64,000 nt of DNA from positions 806,001 to 870,000 of the forward strand of contig JANFNE010000019.1 of the NCBI GenBank assembly GCA_024867545.1. Reading direction: 5' to 3'. A model generated the notes under the pieces. That model worked only from the letters and a program-made list of their open reading frames with translations, made no database searches and was not told the origin of the DNA. Within the stretch, counting starts at the first letter, position 1. Each line of letters begins with the position of its first letter. Position numbers and translations under genes: made by a program. Below, piece after piece: positions 56,561-64,000 of the stretch. This stretch comes from Phytopythium helicoides. Taxonomy: Eukaryota > Oomycota > Peronosporomycetes > Pythiales > Pythiaceae.

Positions 56561-58226
56561 GTCTTGGTTGACCACGGAACATGTAGAAGAGAAGCATCAG
56601 CATGTTCTTCGAGGCGTTGACGTCGCGGTTCACAGTAGTACCAAAACAGCCATCGGATCGACAATGGAGCACACTATAAACCTTGCACGTCCGCCATTCC
56701 TTGTCCGTGCTGTTCTTGACCTTGCAGAGGCGGAGACTGTACTGGTATTCTAGCTGCCGGTGGCAACGTGAGTGAAGCTTGCTGGTGCGAAACTCATCAA
56801 TCGATTGCACACGACAGTAGTTTCTCAACGTGTGCTTGAGTCTCTTGACCGGCCCCGCGGGGCACTTCTTGATGAGTCCAGAGTAATCGGTATTGCTCCA
56901 ATCTCCAAATCCAACCACCATTCGCCTGCCTGCTTGCTGGGTCAGTCTCCGGCATAGTTCATGAAGCTTCTTCTGCGCAAAGATGTACCGTCCAAAACGC
57001 AGGTTGCGGAATCCCTTCGTCCGTGAAAATCCTAGCATGTTTTCCATACGTGGAATAACGTATCGTGTGTACGTTTCCAGCAGCTCGAGCGACGCGGTCT
57101 TCTTCGACGGCATCTGACGATCGGCCGTCAAAATGTCGGGACGCCGCTCCTTCCAGCAAGCTATCTTCTGGTTGCTCTTGTGGTAGCGAGCATCCTCGTT
57201 GAACTCACGAGAAGAGCAGTGGATAGTCTCGCCGTCCTGGTTGGTTGCTACAAACAGATCTCGTCTGCCAGGATCAAGGCCCCACATGGCATCATAATCT
57301 TCTTCCCTAAGTGGGCGGTCTGTTGCCGGATGGGTTTTCCGCATGACAATACTGACAGCCTTTCCGTCCGTCACGATCTCTCCTGCGAACTTCTTGTTGG
57401 CTGTTTCAAACTTCTCGATATTGAAGAGACTGTGCCACCATTCGTCTGCGACAGCATTCCAATCGTCACCTAGAGGAGGCACGCGAACACCAGCACGTAG
57501 AAGTAGGCTGCGGAGCGCCGTCTTGCACATCTTGAAGTGCGAGCACTTGAACCCATTCTTCGTCGGCAGGAGACTGAACGTGCGGACCTCTGGGATGTCC
57601 TGTCGATGCTGAAACCGGCGATTCCTCTCCTCAATGTCGGTCAGAATCATGTAGGTGAGAGGAAGCAATCTGTTAGCCTCGTCGGACAAGTAGCCGCTCT
57701 CGTTGCGCGGGATCTGCTCTCGCCAAGCCTGCACCTCGGTATCGTTGCCGTTGTAGACAGGGTCCAGGATGCTCTTGATCATGACGTAGGCCTCAGCACC
57801 ATTCAAGTCATAGACCCGCTTGATGTGACGGTGAAAGCGACGGTAGAAGTTGCGTACGATCGCGTTCTTGGTGTTAGTGGCCATCATTTGGGCTGCGTTC
57901 TGCTGCCACCCAGCGGTAATCTGCCGGTTGCTTGCACGTCGAGCGTCCTCACCTCGCCAAGTGTTGTACAGCGTGACTGATTGCTGGAATGCAGGAGACC
58001 CGAGTGTGGAGTTGGCGTTGCAAACACACGATAGGCATCTGTAGAAGAAGACCTGGTTGAGTGGCTCCACTGCATCGCCCAGCTGACACATCCGCACGGC
58101 GTGGATGTTGGCGAGGACGTAAGCCTCCAGCACGGCCTGGTCCATATCCGCCAGCACGGACTCCCACGGCAAAGTCATGGCCTCATCGCTCTTGCAAAAC
58201 GCCTTGAGCGACGTCTTGAAGCCCAC
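56532..58226 (-). CDS. Fanzor: eukaryotic TnpB-like RNA-guided endonuclease
   Basis: Up to 564 residues; family members are predicted RNA-guided DNA nucleases encoded in eukaryotic mobile elements. The C-terminal half has a split RuvC fold: RuvC-I MWGLDPGRRDLF (D318), the region MVVGFGDWSN (436-445), and RuvC-III NRDVNASKNM (D535). EFRTSK (E478) carries the Glu shifted downstream of the canonical position, a known Fanzor feature. The zinc finger uses C488, C522 and C527 (SRC...HCRSDGC). The N-terminal half (helical, with NAIVRNFYRRFHRHIKRVYD) fits the nucleic-acid recognition part. The frame is open throughout, but 58226 is a GTG. The first in-frame ATG is at 58178, and a stop lies 8 codons upstream, so the 5' end may be truncated where CRN-flank DNA begins. 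Confidence 0.85.
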   Translation of the reverse strand: MGFKTSLKAFCKSDEAMTLPWESVLADMDQAVLEAYVLANIHAVRMCQLGDAVEPLNQVFFYRCLSCVCNANSTLGSPAFQQSVTLYNTWRGEDARRASNRQITAGWQQNAAQMMATNTKNAIVRNFYRRFHRHIKRVYDLNGAEAYVMIKSILDPVYNGNDTEVQAWREQIPRNESGYLSDEANRLLPLTYMILTDIEERNRRFQHRQDIPEVRTFSLLPTKNGFKCSHFKMCKTALRSLLLRAGVRVPPLGDDWNAVADEWWHSLFNIEKFETANKKFAGEIVTDGKAVSIVMRKTHPATDRPLREEDYDAMWGLDPGRRDLFVATNQDGETIHCSSREFNEDARYHKSNQKIACWKERRPDILTADRQMPSKKTASLELLETYTRYVIPRMENMLGFSRTKGFRNLRFGRYIFAQKKLHELCRRLTQQAGRRMVVGFGDWSNTDYSGLIKKCPAGPVKRLKHTLRNYCRVQSIDEFRTSKLHSRCHRQLEYQYSLRLCKVKNSTDKEWRTCKVYSVLHCRSDGCFGTTVNRDVNASKNMLMLLFYMFRGQPRPTVFCREPT

Positions 58227-58235
58227 AAGCGAGGA

Positions 58236-58430
58236 AGGTGTCTGCGTGATTCATCCTCACCACCCATTGCGAACCCATGCGTCACTTCAAGTGACCGCCG
58301 GATCCAAATGTATCAAGCACAAAATCTTTTGCTTCAAGAGCTGCGAACGACCTCACCGAAGTACTCACTCAAGCAAAGTGGCGACTATGGTGTGCCGAGG
58401 GGATATAGGTTGACTGGAACCGGATCGTCG
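58236..58430 (+). repeat. HPHHPL element, inverted copy
   Basis: It encodes EGVCVIHPHHPLRTHASL and KIFCFKSCERPH in plus orientation. It matches 18989-19189 (inverted) and 14815-14950. It directly abuts the Fanzor 5' end. Confidence 0.6.
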
Positions 58431-58683
58431 CGTAGCCTACTGTCGGCAAGATCGAGGTCACGGGCGGATCTTCCGTGAGCGACGGAGGCGCGTCCATCTC
58501 TGTCGATCTTTGTCAGTGTTTGGCATCACCGAATCGATTGGGACGCATCGGTAGTGATATAATCGGTAGCGACGTGAGTGCGAAGGGCGGTACCCGACGC
58601 CAACTCCAGGATGTGTGTGAAGAAGTATTCATGTCGGGCTTGAGGTTGAACGACAATGTATTCGTCGAAGCGAAATGGGCTTG
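58431..58683 (+). pseudogene. C-terminal remnant of Ser/Gly-rich repeat protein
   Basis: KIEVTGGSSVSDGGASISV followed by IGSDVSAKGG and MSGLRLNDNVFVEAKWA before a stop, matching 18714-18960 inverted. It has no start or upstream part. Confidence 0.55.
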
Positions 58684-58832
58684 AACTCAGGCGACGTAAC
58701 GCTTCTATTGAACGAAACGCTGATAAATAAGTTGATCGTCTTGTACATCCAACGCTGAATTGGCGTTGGCGAGAAATTGGTTTCCTTAGCTAACAACCGC
58801 TGTCAGTATCGCGCCGCCAACGGATCTGTTCT

Positions 58833-58887
58833 TGGAAGGCTGCAATTCCAGCACTGGATTATCCAGTACTGGGGTTGTAGCCTTCCA
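58833..58887. repeat. 55-bp near-perfect palindrome upstream of CRN copy 4
   Basis: It is an inverted relative of the palindrome at 18444-18499, with arms TGGAAGGCTGCAA and AGCCTTCCA and centre CTGGATTATCCAG. It lies about 105 bp before the CRN start at 58994. Confidence 0.8.
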
Positions 58888-58993
58888 GTGGATATCGGTA
58901 AATGCAATGCACCTACCAGTATCAAATCCCTTTCTCGATAGCTCTCAGCGAGTTCCGCTGAAAGAACTCTGCCATTCTTCAAAACGAAAAATG

Positions 58994-60307
58994 ATGGTCA
59001 CGCTCTTCTGCGCGGTGGTTGGCGTCGGGAGCGTCTTCCATGTGGACATTGAGCTCAGCGAGACGGTCGGCGATCTGAAGAAGAAGATCAAGGAGAAGAA
59101 GCCCGGTTTGGTCTACTTTGACGCAGATCTGCTGAGGCTGTACCTCGCGCGGGAGGGCGACACGTGGCTGAACTTGCCGGACGATGAGTTCGAGAAGCTG
59201 AAGAACGGCGAGATCTCCGATCGAATCAAGAATCTCATGCAAGAGGAACTGCTATTGAAGGAGACTCGGAACCTCAACAATGATGCGTACTTCGGCAAGA
59301 CATTCGAGCGAGCCGAAGATGACATCCATGTGCTCGTGGAGTTGCCATCGCTAGAAGGTGCAGAGCGCAACATCGCTGCAGCGACAACGCAGCTGACGGC
59401 AGAGCAAGTGGAGAGGTCAATGACTAAGGTTCTTGAAGAACGTGATCGAAAGCGTTCGGAGTACTCGATATCAACGTGCCCGCGTTCGAAAGAAGCGCTT
59501 CTCGAGCAGCAATTGGGTCTTAAATACGCCGCTGTTTCCGTCAATGAAGTGGTCGACGACTCGATTCCTGGTTATCAATGGTCAGCACTAACTGAGAAGC
59601 ATCCAGACCAACGGCAGGCGTACATGAAGTACGTTGAGGAACACTTACGCGATGCTTTGATGTCAAGACGAAAGCAGAAGGATTTCCTTAAGGATGTAGC
59701 TGGAATGCGGGACTTACTCAATTGTGATGATCGAAGCGGTCTTCCTTTCAAGGTAAAGGGAACAGCAGATATGATGATTATCGACGAAGTGGCGAACCAA
59801 ATGGACGATGTTTTCGTTGGTCTTCGGTTCGTGATCGAAGTAAAGAAGGATCGTCCAAGCTACAAGGAACGATGGCAACTGCTCCTGGAGTTGGTTGTCG
59901 CGGATTTGAAGAGTGAAGACCGTTGTGCTCCTGTGGGTTTGCTCACTAACCTGAACGACTACTGGTATTTCTTGTGGTTCACGCCAGACAACAAAATCGG
60001 CAGAATGGTGCTTACTTGCCCAGCCAATGGGTTCAAGACAATGAAAGAAATGTTGAAGGAGAGAAGTGGACCCACGCATGATGGACAATTTCCTATGCGT
60101 ATTGCTTTCTTGGGTTTGCCTCTTCCACTGAAGCGTCAAAAGTTGCTTCGAAATGCAAGTGGACGTGACGATGCTGCAGCAGAAATGCTGGAGAGATACG
60201 AGTTGATGTCGGATGAACTTGATCCGGAGTTTTTGCAGCAGCAAAGGATTCATTATGCATTCGATCTGATTAGTCGAATGCCGATTCATAGTTCAATGTA
60301 CTCCTAA
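58994..60307 (+). CDS. Full-length Crinkler (CRN) effector with PD-(D/E)xK nuclease-like C-terminus
   Basis: 437 residues from MVTLFCAVVG; an ATG three bases upstream and a longer in-frame extension are unlikely by comparison with CRN starts. LYLAR lies at 49-53, DTWL just after, and HVLVELP at 112-118 marks the end of the translocation-type N-terminus. The C-terminal part contains GTADMMII (D259), RFVIEVKK (E282-x-K284) and a downstream Gln (Q295 in WQLLLELVVADLK), the order expected for restriction-enzyme-like nucleases. Known CRNs of this class act in host nuclei. It shares its upstream cassette with CRN copy 1 but has a different, much longer C-terminus, showing domain exchange at HVLV. 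The frame is intact. Confidence 0.85.
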   Translation: MVTLFCAVVGVGSVFHVDIELSETVGDLKKKIKEKKPGLVYFDADLLRLYLAREGDTWLNLPDDEFEKLKNGEISDRIKNLMQEELLLKETRNLNNDAYFGKTFERAEDDIHVLVELPSLEGAERNIAAATTQLTAEQVERSMTKVLEERDRKRSEYSISTCPRSKEALLEQQLGLKYAAVSVNEVVDDSIPGYQWSALTEKHPDQRQAYMKYVEEHLRDALMSRRKQKDFLKDVAGMRDLLNCDDRSGLPFKVKGTADMMIIDEVANQMDDVFVGLRFVIEVKKDRPSYKERWQLLLELVVADLKSEDRCAPVGLLTNLNDYWYFLWFTPDNKIGRMVLTCPANGFKTMKEMLKERSGPTHDGQFPMRIAFLGLPLPLKRQKLLRNASGRDDAAAEMLERYELMSDELDPEFLQQQRIHYAFDLISRMPIHSSMYS

Positions 60308-60510
60308 ATGGTTGGGAAGTTCAGCCGACTTCAATCGCCTCCAATTCAATCGAATCGAGTAATGATGAAGATCATTCAATCGTAGGGTCTAAGTTTTCTC
60401 GTTTCAGAGATCTCGAGGTTTTCAAGTGCCTCCTCGGTCAGCTAGTGGTCACGAAGTAGATCAAGCACGCGCTTCTCCTTGACACTGATGTACGCCTACC
60501 CTACAGACGG
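60308..60510. other. 3' flank of CRN copy 4
   Basis: No gene seen. Confidence 0.4.
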
Positions 60511-60930
60511 ATGCAAGGTGTCGTGATGGATGTGACAGTACCCCAGATCAAACTGCGATTTGGCGGTACGGCGACAGGTCTAACGAGCAAAGCTTCCAAC
60601 CGCCGAAAATATCAAGATCATGTCCACCGCGAATTGTGGGTCTTGTGCAACGTGCTGCACAACCAAACTGCGCCAAACTCGCTGACTGTACAAGCACTTG
60701 TCGTTGGTAACTCGGCGCTGCCGATTTCGAGACTAGCGGCTGATTTTCGGCACCCCGTTCCGCTCGTGCCGCTCAATACGCCTCTGTTCTGGTACAAGTC
60801 GGCCAACGCATACTTTGAGTGGGAGTATCTGGACCGCGACAGGTTTGAGGACGTCGACTGGAACAAGTCGCAGTCGCTCGGAATCGTTGGTTGCTCCGTG
60901 CTCATCGACTCGTACATTAAACCACAGTAG
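60511..60930 (+). CDS. Hypothetical ORF
   Basis: 139 residues with balanced composition (MQGVVMDVTVPQIKLRFGG, LCNVLHNQTAPNSLTVQALV, FWYKSANAYFEWEYLDRD). The predicted content mixes beta and alpha elements and has no signal peptide or membrane segment. I do not recognise the family. It may be the last exon of a longer gene. It sits 200 bp after CRN copy 4 in the same orientation. Confidence 0.35.
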   Translation: MQGVVMDVTVPQIKLRFGGTATGLTSKASNRRKYQDHVHRELWVLCNVLHNQTAPNSLTVQALVVGNSALPISRLAADFRHPVPLVPLNTPLFWYKSANAYFEWEYLDRDRFEDVDWNKSQSLGIVGCSVLIDSYIKPQ

Positions 60931-61926
60931 CTACACTATATCGAACTAGATACATGTAGCTTTCACGGCGAGTGCGGAACACTGCGCCGCGCAGCGAGAG
61001 ACTAGAGTCTGCTCAACTGCATACGTCTTAATGACGCCCCGCTGTAGTCCGGGAGGAAGCTGGCTGGCCGCGCATGTCAACCGAAGTTACGAAGACGCGT
61101 CCCCTCGACGGCACTCTCGTGGTGGAGTCGTCAAGCTGAACGTCGCGCGCGTTGCTTGGTTTTCGCTGGCGCACGACACTCGCTCATCGACGCAGCCCTC
61201 GAGTGTGGCTGGGCAGCAGCAGACAGACGCAGCTTGGTTTTCGCAAGCGTCCGATGAAGCCGCCACTTGAGCCTCCGTGAAGATCTTGAGCTTGGACGCA
61301 CAGCTGAAGCCGAGGCGAGGCGCTTGGTTTTCGCGAATGCCTGGATTCAGATGAGCCGTAAGGTCTGCTCTTGATCACGAGAGGGTGAGTCTTCGCCTTG
61401 GTCTTCTCGCGTGGTAGATGCTCACGCGCGTGGCCCTGGGTCGTGAACCGCGGACAGCAGTCGCTTGAGCTCCATCTTGAAACTTGCCAACTGAGGGGAA
61501 GAGAACTAGGCGTCGAATGCCTCGTCCTCGCATGTTGAAGTCCTCACGCTTTGATGACATCCCTCCCTTTTTACATGCAAAGTGTATGTGAAGCATGAAC
61601 AAGTAGGGATAGCACCCTCGACTTTCCAACGGTCTGGTGAGCATCCGGAACTCGACACTTGTATTGCAAAGAGGAACGGAGCGAGCATGCAGCGTTGCGA
61701 GCCTGCGCGTTGGCATCCACGATGCAACCAATGAGCGCGCGACGAAGCCCGAGATATCTAGCAGGTCGACTCGACCGCGTCGACGCCTAGAGAGTTCTCG
61801 TGAAGCACGATTTCTTTCTGGCTCTCCATGCCCATATGATTCAGTCGGTTGAGCCGTTCGTGCTTATGTTGATGAGACGTTAGTTGGTGACGGCTATCTT
61901 TCAGACGCAGCTGTGACGACTATCTC
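60931..61926. other. Unassigned region with three copies of a 13-bp motif
   Basis: GCTTGGTTTTCGC occurs at about 61154, 61231 and 61321 in the same orientation, spaced 77 and 90 bp. Otherwise no gene can be supported. Confidence 0.5.
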
Positions 61927-62304
61927 TCAGATTTGGTTGATCCGTTTGTAGATCCAAGTGTCAATATTGACGAGACGATAATTGGTGATGTTTATGTTTC
62001 GGACGAGGCTGATCCGTTCATGGATCCCAGCGATGATGTGGATGAGACTCCATTTGGTGATGACTATGTTCCGGACCCAGTTGACCAATTCGTGGATCCT
62101 AGCGAAGATATGACCGGGACTCCATTTGGTAATGACCGGGTACCTGACGTTAAGCGACTTCCCCAATTGGTGTCGCTGAAACCAATTACCTTGAGTTCGC
62201 TGTTGCGCTTGTATTTGATTCCAGTGTGCATTGTTCCTTTATCGCAGAACATGTACTGCGTCAGCCGAGTGCATCTCGAATGGATCCTCCAGTTACTTGG
62301 ATAG
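61927..62304 (+). CDS. ORF with three acidic 24-residue repeats
   Basis: Imperfect repeats of about 72 bp encode the pattern (V/A)D-x-F-(V/M)DPS-x-D-(V/M)-x-E/G-T-(I/P)-(I/F)-G-(D/N)-D, with DPFVDPSVNIDET, DPFMDPSDDVDET and DQFVDPSEDMTGT. Unequal divergence suggests an old tandem array. No start with good context is visible, and the end (after LKPITLSSLL) differs in composition. It may be part of a decayed gene; function unknown. Confidence 0.4.
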   Translation, partial: SDLVDPFVDPSVNIDETIIGDVYVSDEADPFMDPSDDVDETPFGDDYVPDPVDQFVDPSEDMTGTPFGNDRVPDVKRLPQLVSLKPITLSSLLRLYLIPVCIVPLSQNMYCVSRVHLEWILQLLG

Positions 62305-62309
62305 CATTT

Positions 62310-63987
62310 CTACGGGAACGGAAATGCCGGGTCGGGTACAATTTGCAACATATAGGAGCGAACCAATGAGTTCTCGGAACGGCTTTTTCGCGTCAAGCTA
62401 CTTATGTCCATCACTTCCTCGTAAATCTTGACCAACAACATTCGGGTTTCGAACTTAACACGACTCTTCTTGACCAAAGCGCTCGAGCATGCGAAAAATA
62501 TACTGCGACTGACACAAGAAGTGCTCTTCCTTTTAATGTCGTACTGTAGCTCCATTCTAACAATGAATCGCGCGTCACCAAGAGATTTGAGACGAAATCG
62601 CTTGCCGAGTACATCTGCAACTTCCATTGCATCATCATCCACGACCGAAAAATCAACATCCATGTCCTCTGGTCCGTCAAATGGTGCGTCTGCATCCTCC
62701 TCCATCTGAGGCATTGCAACCGGAGCCGGTGAACGAAAGTGCTCATAAGGAAGCATTAATCGAGGCTTTAAACGCAGTGATTTTGCCTGCTCACTCTCCA
62801 CAAAATTCGTAGTTCGCCAGCCACGTAGTGGTTGGGTGCGAAAGTGCAGGTGGAGTGCCCATTTTTGTTGCTGGAATGGCACGGACGAAGGCAGTGGCAT
62901 GACTATTTACTGCAACCAAATTATTCAGCGCAGCCTCATAGCCAAGAAGAGTTTCGACTGCCTGAGCACGCCACACGAGTGCCTCGTGAGCGACTGCTAG
63001 CTTGATCGTTTTGTCGCTTCTCGTGTTTCCTACCAGCACCACTTGTGTTAGCAATCTACTGGCAGATGTGTTTGCTCGACTACGTAGCAATGATGTGGCG
63101 TGTACAGAACATGGAAAAGAGCCCCAGCTCGTTCGACCCCGAGACTATGCTCGCATGGCGGTCACTGAAAACGGGGGAATCCCGCAGAGGGAATCCATAT
63201 GAGAGTAGAGTGCTAAAGAACCACATGTAGTCGGTGTGATCTTCGAGTGGTGCTAACGCCACTGCTGCTGCACGATTCTGGAAGGTACCTTCGCGGGCTG
63301 CGAGAACTCTCTGAGCCCCATTGTATTTGCGATGCTTCTTGTGTGCAGCATCAACTCCGAAGAGCTTGAAGCCTGAGCTGAACCATTTCGGATCAAGCGC
63401 AATACTTGCTCGTGTAAAATGACCACCATCATCACGATCAATTCTAGTCAGATAGGTTGGGTTACGTGATGAAAACTCAGTCAGGTAGCTAGGCAGGTAT
63501 TCAATCGTCCCCAAATCTTCAGCGAGAAGCTCATCGAGTGCGCGCTTTTTGGCTCGGTATATCATGCTTCTTTCACACACAATCCCCTCCTGTTGCTGCA
63601 GCTGGCTCTCCAGCGTTGGTGCCGAAATGTTAAGGTCAGCAGTCATTGCTGCGCGAAGTACACCCAAGTTTGCTAGTTGGAGAGCTGTTGGCTTTGCGGT
63701 TGAGGCGCAAATTGAGTGGTTGAGGTCCGCTTTGGTGATGTGCCAGTAGTTTTGTTGTTGTTTCCGCCGTGTTTTAGATAGGTCCACGAACCACAGACAA
63801 GAGCCTCGACTGCTGCATGTGATGCACCTGAACGTCCCGCCCTTAGTGGATACTTTAGCATTCTTGCTAGTGGCTGATGCATACGCGCCTTAATCGCGTC
63901 AACCGCTTCCTTTCCTGTGGCCGAATGCCGATTTCGAAGGGACTCAACATCAGTCTCCGTCCCTGACCAAGAGCTTGAACTCGACAT
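62310..63987 (-). pseudogene. MULE-type transposase remnant
   Basis: Read leftwards from the right edge: an N-terminal part with WHITKADLNHS (FLYWCH/FAR1-like Zn-binding end). Then a central transposase core FKLFGVDAAHKKHRKYNG and PLEDHTDYMWFFSTLLSYG, where the first Asp of the catalytic set (VDAAH) and downstream acidic residues are seen, with FSDRHASIVSGSNEL. Then, after a frame break near 63085, RLLTQVVLVGNTRSDK and finally GWRTTNFVESEQAK, typical of MULE C-terminal parts. At least three frame breaks (63700, 63085 and 62800) show decay. Terminal repeats are not visible, and the 5' end may lie outside the window. Confidence 0.72.
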
Positions 63988-64000
63988 GGTCGCTGTGCTG

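Overview
The window reads as nuclear DNA of an oomycete, most likely a Pythium-type species. Introns are 50-75 bp, and neighbouring genes sit a few hundred bases apart. Two start sites carry an oomycete-type core promoter. Three families common in oomycetes are expanded here: Crinkler (CRN) effectors, bZIP factors with a C-terminal START-like domain, and channels of the cyclic-nucleotide-gated (CNG) type. The CRN N-termini read LYLAR where Phytophthora has LFLAK; that form is typical of Pythium sensu lato.

Left part (1-14.8 kb): an oxysterol-binding protein with PH, START and ORD domains; a three-exon c-Myc-binding-protein homologue; two bZIP/START-like regulators; and five 2OG-Fe(II) oxygenases of the isopenicillin-N-synthase type in mixed orientation. 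Only the last oxygenase (13744-14784) is open throughout. The other four carry one or two single-base frame breaks.

Middle left (14.8-26.8 kb): a mosaic of segmental duplications. Each unit has a shared leader, a truncated piece of the CNG channel gene found at 34-42 kb, a common tail, and a short CRN gene on the minus strand. One unit is interrupted by a decayed Ser/Gly-rich repeat gene. One truncated channel copy has become a new 453-codon chimeric ORF.

Centre (27.2-42.1 kb): two giant CNG-type genes lie head to head across a 193-bp spacer. Each encodes four successive channel-plus-CNBD modules in one chain of roughly 2,300-2,500 residues, so one chain could form a whole pore, as in Nav/Cav channels. 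The four pore loops differ from each other and none has a K+ GYG filter.

Right part (42.3-55.5 kb): three more bZIP/START-like genes, a coiled-coil gene, an armadillo-type gene, and a helical-repeat gene with an SKP1/BTB-like C-terminus.

Right end (55.5-64 kb): a nearly intact Fanzor (eukaryotic TnpB-like RNA-guided nuclease) with RuvC and zinc-finger motifs; a full-length CRN with a PD-(D/E)xK nuclease-like C-terminus; an acidic-repeat ORF; and a decayed MULE transposase. The CRN flank at 58.2-58.9 kb is an inverted copy of the one at 18.4-19.2 kb, which links this end to the 15-26 kb mosaic.

The most notable systems are the two four-module CNG channels and the Fanzor locus. Many genes carry single-base frame breaks; I cannot tell pseudogenes from sequence errors without reads or transcripts.
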